Assembly: GCA_024742735.1 (NCBI GenBank)
Contig: JANSXV010000004.1
Span: 248,001-312,000 of the forward strand
Direction: 5' to 3'
Length of the DNA: 64,000 nt
DNA from: Alphaproteobacteria bacterium
GTDB lineage: Bacteria > Pseudomonadota > Alphaproteobacteria > Caulobacterales > Maricaulaceae
Below the pieces are notes generated by a model that was not told the DNA's origin, did not search any database, and saw only the letters and a list, made by a program, of their open reading frames with translations. Shown here one piece after another: positions 42,640-51,378 of this stretch (within the stretch, counting starts at the first letter, position 1; every line of letters starts with the position of its first letter). The translations under genes were made by a program, and so were the position numbers.

Positions 42640-42716
42640 TGGCGCGCCGGGGAAGATTCGAACTCCCGACCCCCAGATTCGTAGTCTGGTGCTCTATCCA
42701 GCTGAGCTACCGGCGC
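42640..42716 (-). tRNA. tRNA-Arg (anticodon ACG)
   Basis: 77 bases including CCA. Acceptor stem GCGCCGG / CCGGCGC, D arm with AGCTCAGCTGGATAGAGC, anticodon stem CCAGA / TCTGG around CTACGAA (anticodon ACG), T arm GGGAG-TTCGAAT-CTTCC. The A34 of this tRNA is the target of TadA, encoded at 1213-1683. Confidence 0.96.
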
Positions 42717-42852
42717 CTGCCGTGACGGTGCGGGCGGGGCCCGGTCCGTCAGGAGGCGCGGAACCTAGCTCCGGCGTGCGGCGATGGCAAGCGGGCTCGT
42801 GCGCTTTATTGCAGGCGCCCGGCCGACCGCGTTTCGGCGCCGGAATGGGGCG

Positions 42853-43851
42853 TCACTCCACCTGACTGCGCGCAGCGTGGACACCCCGGGCGATGGCGCG
42901 TGAGAGGCAATCGGCCGCCAGGGCGCCGAGGCGGGTGAGATCAAGGGCGCGCGGCTCTGCAAGGGGCCTGGAGCCGCCTGAAAGCGCGAACACGACATCG
43001 CCGTCGACGGGCGCGTGCACGGGACGGATCGCCCGCGCCAGACCGTCCTGAGCCATCACGGCCAGACGGCGAGTCTCATCGCGGGTAAGGTCCGCATCCG
43101 TCGCGACCACAGCCAGCGTCGTCTGGGTGCGCGCGCCGGGATTGAACTTCGCCGCACCCCAGTCGTCGAGCTCGAACGCCCGGGCCGGATCAGGGCGCGC
43201 GCCGCCGAACTCGCCCGCGATTTCATAAGGCCAGGCCCAGTACACATCATCCTGGCCCGGCATGGTGACCGATCCGAAACAGTTCACCGCCACGAAGGCA
43301 GCCACGGTGATTCCATCATCGCCGCGCCAGCTGGCCGAGCCGACCGCCCCGGGATGTGCGCCCGCGCCCGCGCCGTACCCGGCTCCCTCCCGGCCCAGCC
43401 GCACCGGAGTTCCTGCAAGCGCGTCGTCAAGCGCGGCGAAGCCCAGCTCGCTGTAAGGCGGGGTGCGGCCCCAGCGCTTGTCCCCGCCATTGGCGAGATC
43501 ATAAAGGCACGCCGCCGGCACGATGGGAGAGACGGGCACGCCGTCCACTTCAAACAGGGCGAATCCAGTCCCGCGCTCGCTCAGAGCCGCAGTGACGGCA
43601 TCGGCGGCGGCCAGGCCATAGACCGAACCGCCGGACAGGACGACGGCGTCTACAGTCTCGACCAGGCCTGCCGGGTTCATCACATCGGTTTCCCGCGTGC
43701 ATGCGCCGCCTCCGCGCACATCCACGGCGGCCCGGAACGGCCTTTCGCACAAAACCAGACTGGTCCCGGTGGCGATGCGCAGGTCATGAGCGCTTCCGAC
43801 CGACAGGCCGGATATGTCGGTCAGATCATTTCTGGGCCCTGGTCCCGCCAT
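42853..43851 (-). CDS. P1 family peptidase (DmpA-like)
   Basis: 332 residues of the DmpA/NylC/OAT superfamily, Ntn-type hydrolases that self-cleave into two subunits. N-terminal block NDLTDISGLSVGSAHDLR, GTSLVLCERPFRAAVDVRGG, LSGGSVYGLAAADAV; the likely autocatalytic residue is the first Thr of the pair in ARTQTTLAVVATDADL (about residue 245), where processed DmpA-type enzymes have their nucleophile. Substrate (beta-peptides, amino amides, amide oligomers) cannot be inferred. Divergent from ggt across a 216-base gap. Confidence 0.88.
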   Translation of the reverse strand: MAGPGPRNDLTDISGLSVGSAHDLRIATGTSLVLCERPFRAAVDVRGGGACTRETDVMNPAGLVETVDAVVLSGGSVYGLAAADAVTAALSERGTGFALFEVDGVPVSPIVPAACLYDLANGGDKRWGRTPPYSELGFAALDDALAGTPVRLGREGAGYGAGAGAHPGAVGSASWRGDDGITVAAFVAVNCFGSVTMPGQDDVYWAWPYEIAGEFGGARPDPARAFELDDWGAAKFNPGARTQTTLAVVATDADLTRDETRRLAVMAQDGLARAIRPVHAPVDGDVVFALSGGSRPLAEPRALDLTRLGALAADCLSRAIARGVHAARSQVE

Positions 43852-44067
43852 CGCCTGACCTCCCTGGCTTGCGAGCGCAGCGCAAACGGCGTGGCCAACT
43901 CCGCACGCCTGCTCCGGCTGACCACGACCTCAGCGTCTTTGCCTCTGATCGTTCGCACGTCAGTCTACCCAAGCGTTGGCTGCACGCCAGCGCGGGAACG
44001 GGCTGGACGCACCGAGACAGCCGGGCAATGGTTTCCTAAACCCCTGAAGCCGGGAGCGAGAATCGCC

Positions 44068-45807
44068 ATGACGCTGAGCCGTTTGACCACCTTCACCGCC
44101 GTTTCCGCGCTGCTGGCCGCCTGCGCGCCGGCGGACCAGGCCGCAAACGAAACCGACCAGCGCGATGCCGGGGCCGCTCCGATCACAGTCGGCGGAATGG
44201 TCGCCGCAGCCAATCCCGACGCGGTCAACGCCGGCCTTCAAGTGCTTCGCAATGGAGGCGACGCCGTGGACGCCGCCATTGCGGTCCAGACGGTGCTGAG
44301 CCTCGTCGAACCGCAGAGCTCCGGCATCGGCGGCGGCGCCTTCATGGTCCGCTACGATGCATCCACCGGCCAGACCGTGGTCTATGACGGGCGCGAAATG
44401 GCGCCGGCTACGGCGAGCGAGGATCTGTTCATCGGCGAGGATGGCGAGCCGCTTGCTTTCGTCGACGCCTGGCGATCGGGCCTGTCCACGGGCGCTCCCG
44501 GCGTCATCGCCATGCTGGCCATGGCCCATGAGGATCATGGCCAGACCCCGTGGGCGGACGCGTTCCAGCCGGCCATCGCGCTGGCTGAAGGCGGCTTCGA
44601 AGTCGCGCCCCGGCTGAATGCAATCTCCCAGCGCATGGCGCAGTTCACCGATATCGAGGAAACCGGCGCGGCGGCGGATTACCTGTTCGACGAAAACGGC
44701 CAGGCGTTTCCTGTCGGCCATGTCCTGACCAACGCAGACTACGCCGCGACCCTTCGCGCCGTGGCCGGGGACTGGCGCAATTTCTACACCGGCGACATCG
44801 CTCAGGAGATCATCGCAGCGGTGGGTGAAAGTCCGCGCCCCGGCGCGCTGACCCTTGAGGATCTCGCCGGTTACGAGCCGCGCCGGGTCGAAGCCTTGTG
44901 CTCGCCCTATCGCACCTATTCGGTGTGCTCGGCGCCGCCGCCCTCCTCCGGCGGCGTGGCGATCGGAATGATCCTGGGAATCCTGGAGCGTTTCGACCTG
45001 TCCCAGACCGGTCCGGATACCGTCGATGGCTGGCGGCTGTTCATCGAGGCCTCCCGCCTGTCCTATGCCGACCGCGACCATTATGTGGGCGATCCCGCAT
45101 TCGCCGAGGTGCCTGTGGAGGGCCTGCTCAACCGGGTCTATCTGTCCGGGCGCGCCGGCCTGATCGATCCTGACCAGGCGATCGCACAAGCGACCCATGG
45201 CACGCCGCCGGGCGCGCCGGTCCAGCCTCAAGACACGACCGAGGATGCGCCGGGCACCAGCCATTTCGTGGTCGTCGACGCCGACGGCGACGTGGTCTCC
45301 ATGACGACCTCGGTGGAAAGCCCGTTCGGATCCGGGCGCATGGCGGGCGGGTTCTTCCTGAACAATCAGCTGACCGACTTCGCCTTCGAAGCCCGTGACG
45401 AAGACGGGCGGCTGCGGCCCAACGCCGTCGCGCCGGGCAAGCGTCCACGCTCATCCATGTCGCCGACCATCGTGCTCGACCAGGACGGCGGCTTCGTCCT
45501 GGCCACGGGTTCGCCCGGCGGCAATTCCATCATCGCCTACACCGCGAAGACGCTCGTCGCCATGCTGGACTGGGGCCTGAGCCCACAGGAGGCCGCCGAC
45601 CTGCCCAATGTGGTGGCGCGCGGCGATATTGTCCGAATCGAGGACGGTTTCGACCCCGCCATCATCGAACAGCTTCGTACGCTCGGCTTCGAGATCGAAG
45701 GCGGGCGCGGGGAGAATTCCGGCATCCACATCGTGCGCGTGGGCGAGGACGGCGCGCTGGTCGGCGCCGCCGACACCCGCCGCGACGGAATCGTGGGGCG
45801 GCCCTAA
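44068..45807 (+). CDS. ggt: Gamma-glutamyltransferase, lipoprotein form
   Basis: 579 residues. Lipoprotein signal (FTAVSALLAACAPA, lipobox LAAC), then the Ntn-hydrolase. Large subunit: GLQVLRNGGDAVDAAIAVQ, EPQSSGIGGGAFMV, YDGREMAPA. Autocleavage occurs before the Thr of GTSHFVVVDADGDVVSMTTSV (about residue 400), which becomes the nucleophile; RPRSSMSPTIV and ATGSPGGNSI are small-subunit substrate motifs. Acts on glutathione and other gamma-glutamyl compounds in the periplasm. The ATG at 44068 is chosen for GGAGCGAG upstream. Confidence 0.93.
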   Translation: MTLSRLTTFTAVSALLAACAPADQAANETDQRDAGAAPITVGGMVAAANPDAVNAGLQVLRNGGDAVDAAIAVQTVLSLVEPQSSGIGGGAFMVRYDASTGQTVVYDGREMAPATASEDLFIGEDGEPLAFVDAWRSGLSTGAPGVIAMLAMAHEDHGQTPWADAFQPAIALAEGGFEVAPRLNAISQRMAQFTDIEETGAAADYLFDENGQAFPVGHVLTNADYAATLRAVAGDWRNFYTGDIAQEIIAAVGESPRPGALTLEDLAGYEPRRVEALCSPYRTYSVCSAPPPSSGGVAIGMILGILERFDLSQTGPDTVDGWRLFIEASRLSYADRDHYVGDPAFAEVPVEGLLNRVYLSGRAGLIDPDQAIAQATHGTPPGAPVQPQDTTEDAPGTSHFVVVDADGDVVSMTTSVESPFGSGRMAGGFFLNNQLTDFAFEARDEDGRLRPNAVAPGKRPRSSMSPTIVLDQDGGFVLATGSPGGNSIIAYTAKTLVAMLDWGLSPQEAADLPNVVARGDIVRIEDGFDPAIIEQLRTLGFEIEGGRGENSGIHIVRVGEDGALVGAADTRRDGIVGRP

Positions 45808-47252
45808 ACGGCCTTGAGCTTCACCTCGAAGACGCTGCCCTCCGGCCCGGTCTCCAATAGGCGCACGCCGCCGCCCATGGCGCGGGCGAGTTCTCGCGCG
45901 ATGGACAGGCCGAGACCGGAACCGGCCTTGGACCCGCTGCGCCCGAAGGGTTCAAACAGCGTTTCCGCGATGCGATCGGGCACGCCCGGCCCCGTATCGC
46001 GGAGCTGGACCAGCACGGCGCCCTCCTTACCGGCGGCCGTCACGATCAGCACCGGCTCGTCCTGTCCCTCCATCGCCTGAAGCGCGTTGCGGATCAGGTT
46101 CAGGAAGATGCGGTGCAGATGATCAGGGTCGGCGCTGACCTCCAGCGTCTCGTTGATTTCGTTGCGCCAGTCCGCTGCGCCGGTTGCAGCGAAGGCGTCA
46201 CCCGCCGCGTCGTCGACCGCGTTGCGCAGGGTGACCGTAACCATGTCCGGCGCGCGCTCGGACGTGCGCCCATAGTCCAGCGTGTCCTGACACAGCCGGA
46301 TGCCGCGATCGACCGCGCGCAGAAGGCGCGCGCCCATGGCGGCGACGCGTTCGTCCTTGCTCATGGCGAGCCGGTCGGAGATGAGCTGGGCGCTGGCCAG
46401 CACATTGCGCAGATCGTGGTTGATCCGGGCCACGGCGCCTCCGAGCGCGGCGAGGCGTTCACGCTGGGCGAACGCAGCGCGGACGTCGGCCTGCATGGCG
46501 GCGAGCGCCGCCTCCGCCTCGCCGATCTCGTCTGCACGCCCGGACGGCGTGACCGTGCGCGCGGGATCGGCCGGATCGTCCTTGAAGGCGGTCATGGCCG
46601 AGGCGAGCTTGCGCATGGGCCGCACGAAGATCACCAGCAGCACCCCATACAGGAGCCCGCCCGTAACGGCTGCAATGAACAGCGAAAGCCAGAAGATGTT
46701 GCGCGAGTAGGCGATCAGCTCGGCGCGCAGGCCGGTTTCGGGCAGAATGACGCTGATGCGCTCGGCCTCAGACCCCGCCGCGCGCGGCTTTGCAACGATT
46801 CTCAGGAACCGGCCTGGGGGAGCGAGCAAGGCGTCGCAGGTTCTCACGATACGGTCGAGAAGGCTTTCCTCCTCAAGCTCCGCCGAGACCAGAACCGCCT
46901 CGCCGATGAAGCCGCCCAGCACCAGCTCGTTGGCGCCGTCGGTGATGCGTGAGATCGAGACCGCGTCCGCGCCGGCCAGCAGGTCGCGGATCGCCTGATC
47001 AGACAGCATGACGTCCTGTTCGGCGGCGGCGTCAGCGGCCAGCGCGGCCAGATGCGCCGCGTCGGCGCGGTCGCGCATCCACTCGGTGCGGAAATTTGCG
47101 GCGCTGGGAAAGAAGATCAGGATTTCCGCGACAAATACGAACAGGACCGACAGGCCCAAGAGCTTGCCCGGCAGCGAGGCGGCGCGCGCCGCCAGCGCCC
47201 GCCAGGGCCCGGCTGGCGGGTGATCGCGATCTTCGTGTGACGGCTCCGCCAC
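45804..47252 (-). CDS. Membrane sensor histidine kinase
   Basis: 482 residues starting with GTG at 47252 behind AGAGG. Two membrane helices (LLGLSVLFVFVAEILIF; FWLSLFIAAVTGGLLYGVLL) flank a periplasmic domain of about 140 residues; HAMP follows (RPMRKLASAMTAFKDDP), then a kinase core with phospho-acceptor His in AVARINHDLRNVLASAQL, an HDLRN-type site rather than HE. HATPase motifs are NLIRNALQAM, DTGPGVPD, GSGLGLSIAREL. No response regulator is adjacent. Converges on ggt with a four-base overlap. Confidence 0.9.
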   Translation of the reverse strand: MAEPSHEDRDHPPAGPWRALAARAASLPGKLLGLSVLFVFVAEILIFFPSAANFRTEWMRDRADAAHLAALAADAAAEQDVMLSDQAIRDLLAGADAVSISRITDGANELVLGGFIGEAVLVSAELEEESLLDRIVRTCDALLAPPGRFLRIVAKPRAAGSEAERISVILPETGLRAELIAYSRNIFWLSLFIAAVTGGLLYGVLLVIFVRPMRKLASAMTAFKDDPADPARTVTPSGRADEIGEAEAALAAMQADVRAAFAQRERLAALGGAVARINHDLRNVLASAQLISDRLAMSKDERVAAMGARLLRAVDRGIRLCQDTLDYGRTSERAPDMVTVTLRNAVDDAAGDAFAATGAADWRNEINETLEVSADPDHLHRIFLNLIRNALQAMEGQDEPVLIVTAAGKEGAVLVQLRDTGPGVPDRIAETLFEPFGRSGSKAGSGLGLSIARELARAMGGGVRLLETGPEGSVFEVKLKAV

Positions 47253-47278
47253 TGAACCTCTCCCCCTTTGCTCAGGGG

Positions 47279-48700
47279 TTAGTGAAACAGGGTGAGCAGA
47301 CCCGACCAGGCTTTCGCGAAAGGCCCGAACACCGTGGGTTCGTAGTACTTGCCCGCCGCGCGTTTGAAAATCTCGCCGCGCGTGGGATAGGGCGCGACCG
47401 GGCTGGTGAGGTCGCGGATCGTGCCCTTCTTCACCATGACCGCTTGCGCGATCTGGACAAGATCGTCAGCCCGCGCGCCGGCGGCGTGAACGCCGAGCAG
47501 CTTGCCGCCCTTGCCCACCACGATCTTCACCCCGCCGCGCGTGTCGCCCTCGGCGATGGCGCGATCATTTTCTTCAAAGCTCCAGCGGGCGATCTGGATT
47601 GTATCCCCATGCTTTTCGCGGGCTTCGGCCTCGGTCAGGCCGATGCTGGTGAGCGGCGGATCGGTGTAGACGGCCTGGGGGATCGGATTGCCGGACTGCT
47701 TGGTCGGCACGCCGAAATACAGGTTCCGCACGATGACCGAGCCGTGCCAGCCGGCCAGATGGGTCAGCGCGCCCTTGCCGGCGATATCACCGGCGGCGAA
47801 GACCTTCTTGTTGGTCGTGCGCAGCTTGTCGTCGGTCACCAGTCCGCCCGCATCGGTCTCGATGCCGGCCTTCTCCAGATCCAGACCCTCCACATTGGGC
47901 TGGCGGCCGATGGCGACCAGCAGGTGGGAGCCTTCGATCACCTCGCCCAGCGAGGTCTTCACCTTGATCCCCTCACCGGACGGAGCCACGGCCTGGGCCC
48001 GCGTCCCGACGATGACCCGCACGCCGTCCGCCTTCAGGCTCTCCACGGCGAGATCGGCATGCTCGGGCTCCAGCCGGGCCAGCGCGGCGCCGGCTTCCAG
48101 AATGGTGACCTCCGATCCCAGACGGGCGAAGGCCTGCCCCAGCTCCATGCCGATGGGACCCGCGCCCAGGATCACCAGATGCTCGGGCAGCGCGGCGAGA
48201 TCCCAGATCGTCTCGTTGGTCAGATACGGCGTCTTGTCCATGCCGCTGATACTGGGGATGCGCGCCCGCGCGCCGGTGGCGATGACGATGCGCTTGGCGC
48301 TCACCTCGGCGCTGTCGGAGACCAGCGTGCGCTCATCGGCGAACCGGGCGCGTTCGCGGATGACCCGAACGCCGAGGCCTTCAAAGCGTTCCTGGCTGTC
48401 ATTGGGCTCGATGGCGGCGATAGCCTGGGCGATATGCTGTCGGACTTGCGCGAAATCGATGGTCGGCTCGCCGGCCTGAACGCCCCACTTCGCCGCGGTG
48501 CGCACCTCGTGGGCCTTGTGGGCCGCGGTCAGGATCGCCTTGGACGGCACGCAGCCAAAATTCAGGCAGTCCCCGCCCATGGCGCCGGGCTCGAACAGCA
48601 CGACCTTGCGGCCCAGCATGGCCGCGCCTGCGCTGGTGACTAGACCCGCCGATCCTGCGCCGATAACGGCCAGATCGGCCTTGATCTGTTCGCGGCTCAT
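47279..48700 (-). CDS. MerA-like FAD/NAD(P) disulfide oxidoreductase
   Basis: 473-residue pyridine nucleotide-disulfide oxidoreductase, class I. FAD motif AVIGAGSAGLVTSAGAA, disulfide GGDCLNFGCVPSKA, NAD(P) motif VILGAGPIGMELG, KVFAAGDIAG, and C-terminal dimer domain ending TLLTLFH. It lacks the vicinal C-terminal cysteines of true mercuric reductase, so mercury reduction is unlikely. It overlaps the upstream TVP38-type membrane gene by ATGA; in several lineages these two domains are fused, which supports a joint membrane-linked redox function. Confidence 0.9.
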   Translation of the reverse strand: MSREQIKADLAVIGAGSAGLVTSAGAAMLGRKVVLFEPGAMGGDCLNFGCVPSKAILTAAHKAHEVRTAAKWGVQAGEPTIDFAQVRQHIAQAIAAIEPNDSQERFEGLGVRVIRERARFADERTLVSDSAEVSAKRIVIATGARARIPSISGMDKTPYLTNETIWDLAALPEHLVILGAGPIGMELGQAFARLGSEVTILEAGAALARLEPEHADLAVESLKADGVRVIVGTRAQAVAPSGEGIKVKTSLGEVIEGSHLLVAIGRQPNVEGLDLEKAGIETDAGGLVTDDKLRTTNKKVFAAGDIAGKGALTHLAGWHGSVIVRNLYFGVPTKQSGNPIPQAVYTDPPLTSIGLTEAEAREKHGDTIQIARWSFEENDRAIAEGDTRGGVKIVVGKGGKLLGVHAAGARADDLVQIAQAVMVKKGTIRDLTSPVAPYPTRGEIFKRAAGKYYEPTVFGPFAKAWSGLLTLFH

Positions 48701-49476
48701 GAGGCGTCTCCTTCTTGCGCGCGCTTGCCGGTGAAACGGCGATAGGCCCAGGGCAGGATGGCGAGCGCTGCGAACGCGGCCATGGCGCCGATCACCTCCG
48801 GCGTGATCAGCGCGCCGAAGCCCGGCACGCCTTCGGCCGCGGCGCGGGCGATGGCGTCGCCCACGGTCGCGTAGACATAAGCGCCCGGGATCACGCCGAT
48901 CAGCGTGCCGAAGAAATAGGCGCGTACGGGGACGTTCAGCAGAGCGGTCGCGATATTGATGCCGAAAAAGGGCAGGGCGGGGATCAGCCGCAGGATCACG
49001 ACATAGGTGAAGGCGTCCCGGGAGAAACCGTCCTGGAGCTTCTTCACATAGCCGGGGAACTTCTCCCGCACCCAGTCGGCGAAGGCGTAGCGCGCCGCCA
49101 GGAAGATGATCGTCGCACCAATTGTCGCGCCCAGCACGGCGACGCCTGTACCCAGCCAGGGCCCGAACAGGAAGCCCGACCCGATGGTGAACCACAACGC
49201 GCCGGGCACCGAAATCGAAACGGCCACGGCGTAGAAGACGGTGTAGGCGAGCAGCGCCAGTACGAGGTTTTCCGACACCCAGCCATCGACGCTGCGCAGC
49301 ACCTCCTGTGCGCGGGCGGCGTCGAGATATTGCGGCCCGCCCAGCGCGAAGAAGGCCGCAAGCCCCGCGCCAAGGACCGCCAGGGGCGCAAGGCGGCGCC
49401 AGAGCGGCTTCTTCGGCCTGGCCGGTTCAGCGGGCGGCTCAGCGGTCGTTTCGGGTTCAACCCGGTCGTCGGTCAT
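48697..49476 (-). CDS. TVP38/TMEM64 family membrane protein
   Basis: 259 residues with about six membrane helices; VTT/DedA-like domain: GALWFTIGSGFLFGPWLGTGVAVLGA, ILRLIPALPFFGINIATALLNVPV with the conserved F/R..P..P..N pattern, and FFGTLIGVIPGAYVYATVG. The N-terminal 40 residues are acidic and Pro-rich. Start is the ATG at 49476. Such proteins are linked to lipid scrambling and membrane homeostasis. Coupled to the MerA-like reductase gene. Confidence 0.9.
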   Translation of the reverse strand: MTDDRVEPETTAEPPAEPARPKKPLWRRLAPLAVLGAGLAAFFALGGPQYLDAARAQEVLRSVDGWVSENLVLALLAYTVFYAVAVSISVPGALWFTIGSGFLFGPWLGTGVAVLGATIGATIIFLAARYAFADWVREKFPGYVKKLQDGFSRDAFTYVVILRLIPALPFFGINIATALLNVPVRAYFFGTLIGVIPGAYVYATVGDAIARAAAEGVPGFGALITPEVIGAMAAFAALAILPWAYRRFTGKRAQEGDAS

Positions 49477-49597
49477 GGCGCAGCTTTCTCTGCCTGTCTG
49501 AATGTTCACTCGCATATAGTAGGCGACCGGGACATTAAGGAATCACGTCCCGGTCAATCGCACTCACCTTCGTGTGACAAAAGCCTACAGGTCCGCC

Positions 49598-50686
49598 ATG
49601 CGCCGCGTCTCCGCCCTGCTCCTCGTTCTCGCCGCCTGCGCCCCGGCCGCCGCTGACCTGAGCGAGGAGCTGGAAGCCGCGCTGGAACAGGCCGGAACAG
49701 CCAGCGGCGATGCCGGCGTGCTGGTCTATGTTGAATCACCCGGCCTTGAGACCGCCTTCAGCGGATCGCGCCCGGCCGCCGACGCCGCCCCCATCGACCC
49801 GGCGGCCACGATGCGCATCGCCAGCAACACCAAGACTTTCGTGGCCGCCGCCGCCCTGCGGCTCGCCGAGCAAGGCGCGCTTGATCTGGATGCGCCGATC
49901 AATGACACGCTGCCCTTCCACCTGGTCCTCCTGCTGGAGGACGGCGGCTATGACGTGAACGCGATCACCGCCCGCATGCTGCTCCAGCATGTCTCCGGCC
50001 TGCCCGATCACGCCCAGCTGGACGTGTATTTCGAGCAGATCATGGCCGACCCGCAACGGCTTTGGAGCCGGGAGGAGCAGGTGGCGCTCGCCATGAGCGA
50101 CGGCGTGCGTATCGGCGCACCCGGCGAGCGCTTTTCCTATTCGGATACAGGCTATGTCCTGCTCGGCGCGATCATCGAAAACGTTCACGGCGCGCCCCTG
50201 GCCGACAGCGTACGGGCCTTGAGCGGCATGGATGCGTTGGGCCTGACCGCGACGTGGTGGGAAGGCCTGGAGCTGGAACCTGAAGGCGCGCCGGAACGGC
50301 TGAACCAGACCGCGTTCGGCCTGGCTCTCGCCGACATCAATCCCAGCATGGACCTTTATGGCGGCGGCGGGCTGGTCTCAAACCTGCCGGATCTGGCGCG
50401 TTATCACCGCGCGGCGGCGTCTGGAGCCCTGTTCGACGGGCCTGATACCACGGCAGCGATGACGACGCCGAGCGAGCAAAGCCTTACGGCCAGCTCCGGC
50501 TACGCCATGGGCCTGTTCAGCCGGGAGTTCGCCGGCGAGACCTGCTATGAGCATTCCGGCTTCTGGGGCACGCTCGCGGTCTATTGCCCAGACAGCGGCG
50601 TGACGGTGACCGCAGCTGTCACCGACGCCAGCGGTTTTCGAGCCCTGCCCGCCTTCGTGAGCGCGGCGGTCGACGCGGCCCGGTGA
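49598..50686 (+). CDS. Serine hydrolase, beta-lactamase/class C family
   Basis: 362 residues. Signal sequence RRVSALLLVLAACAPAAA, where LAAC could be a lipobox with Cys14. Active-site motif SNTK (S-x-x-K) in MRIASNTKTFVAAAALRLAE, the Tyr motif is YSDTGYVLLG (Asp where Asn is usual), and the third motif is HSGFWGT instead of KTG. This is typical of class C-like serine hydrolases/esterases and D,D-peptidases rather than of antibiotic-cleaving enzymes. Natural substrate unknown. ATG at 49598; a GTG at 49574 is a weaker start. Confidence 0.88.
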   Translation: MRRVSALLLVLAACAPAAADLSEELEAALEQAGTASGDAGVLVYVESPGLETAFSGSRPAADAAPIDPAATMRIASNTKTFVAAAALRLAEQGALDLDAPINDTLPFHLVLLLEDGGYDVNAITARMLLQHVSGLPDHAQLDVYFEQIMADPQRLWSREEQVALAMSDGVRIGAPGERFSYSDTGYVLLGAIIENVHGAPLADSVRALSGMDALGLTATWWEGLELEPEGAPERLNQTAFGLALADINPSMDLYGGGGLVSNLPDLARYHRAAASGALFDGPDTTAAMTTPSEQSLTASSGYAMGLFSREFAGETCYEHSGFWGTLAVYCPDSGVTVTAAVTDASGFRALPAFVSAAVDAAR

Positions 50687-50699
50687 GCACCCGTCCCGC

Positions 50700-50728
50700 T
50701 TGACTTCACCGCGCCAGCCCGGTATCCA
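50700..50728 (+). promoter_or_regulatory. Putative promoter of the rpmH operon
   Basis: TTGACT (50700-50705), 17-base spacer, TATCCA (50723-50728), 72 bases before the rpmH start. Confidence 0.4.
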
Positions 50729-50800
50729 CCACGGCTCGAAATTCGACGGGTGCGTGCGTCAAAACAGCGCCGCCCCTCAACCCATCTGGGAGCTGAACCC

Positions 50801-50935
50801 GTGAAACGTACATTCCAGCCGTCCAAACTGGTCCGCGCCCGCCGCCACGGCTTCCGCTCGCGCATGGCGACGAAGGCCGGCCGTCAGGTCATCGCCCGCC
50901 GCCGCGCCAAGGGCCGCAAGCGGCTGTCGGCCTGA
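50801..50935 (+). CDS. rpmH: 50S ribosomal protein L34
   Basis: 44-residue L34, [20 protein letters not shown] to AKGRKRLSA, complete and canonical. It starts with GTG at 50801 with GGGAG 9 bases upstream. First gene of the classic rpmH-rnpA-yidC-engB string. Its TGA stop overlaps a CTG codon in the rnpA frame (CTGA). Confidence 0.97.
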   Translation: MKRTFQPSKLVRARRHGFRSRMATKAGRQVIARRRAKGRKRLSA

Positions 50936-51378
50936 GCCCTGACGCTCACATAAACCCGCAATACCCAGATCGCGCCGCACGGATCACGCTGCGGCGCGAT
51001 TTTTTGCGTGCCCGTGACGCGGACAGTCAGGCGCGCGCCGGCGTCGTCGTGCAGAAACGCGAACGCGCCGATGATCCTGAGGGGCCGGTCCGGGCCGGCT
51101 TCACCGCCACCAAGAAGATCGGCAACGCCGTGATCCGCAACCGCGCCAAGCGGCGCCTGCGCGAAGCGGCGCGCCTGCTTCTGCCCCTCCACGGACGGCC
51201 CGGAAGCGACTATGTGTTCATCGCGCGCGCGCGGACCGTCAGCCGGCCCTGGCCGGCCTTGCTTGACGATATGGAAAGCGCGTTGATAAGCCTCGCGCGG
51301 CGCAAGGGCGGGCCGGCCTCCGGTCCGGCGCACGCGCGCCGTCATCGACCGGACAAGGATGAAACCGCCCATGGGTGA
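50932..51378 (+). CDS. rnpA: Ribonuclease P protein component, no conventional start codon
   Basis: Protein subunit of RNase P, which matures tRNA 5' ends. The RNA-binding core is clear ([30 protein letters not shown]). The conserved N-terminal helix [12 protein letters not shown] is encoded from 50983, but the frame has no ATG or GTG upstream; the only ATG/GTG/TTG is a TTG at 51004, after half of that helix. I place the start at CTG 50932, which overlaps the rpmH stop as CTGA and gives (M)[12 protein letters not shown]..., 148 residues. Alternatives: CTG 50989 or TTG 51004. The call is firm, the start is not. Confidence 0.85.
   Translation: MSPDAHINPQYPDRAARITLRRDFLRARDADSQARAGVVVQKRERADDPEGPVRAGFTATKKIGNAVIRNRAKRRLREAARLLLPLHGRPGSDYVFIARARTVSRPWPALLDDMESALISLARRKGGPASGPAHARRHRPDKDETAHG

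Noticed and set aside
43015-44067. In-frame upstream extension of ggt by 351 codons
   Set aside because: It runs antisense through the P1 peptidase gene and would destroy the lipoprotein signal peptide at 44068.
47279-48700. Calling this gene mercuric reductase (merA)
   Set aside because: The C-terminal vicinal cysteines and any mer operon genes are missing; the fold alone does not justify the name.
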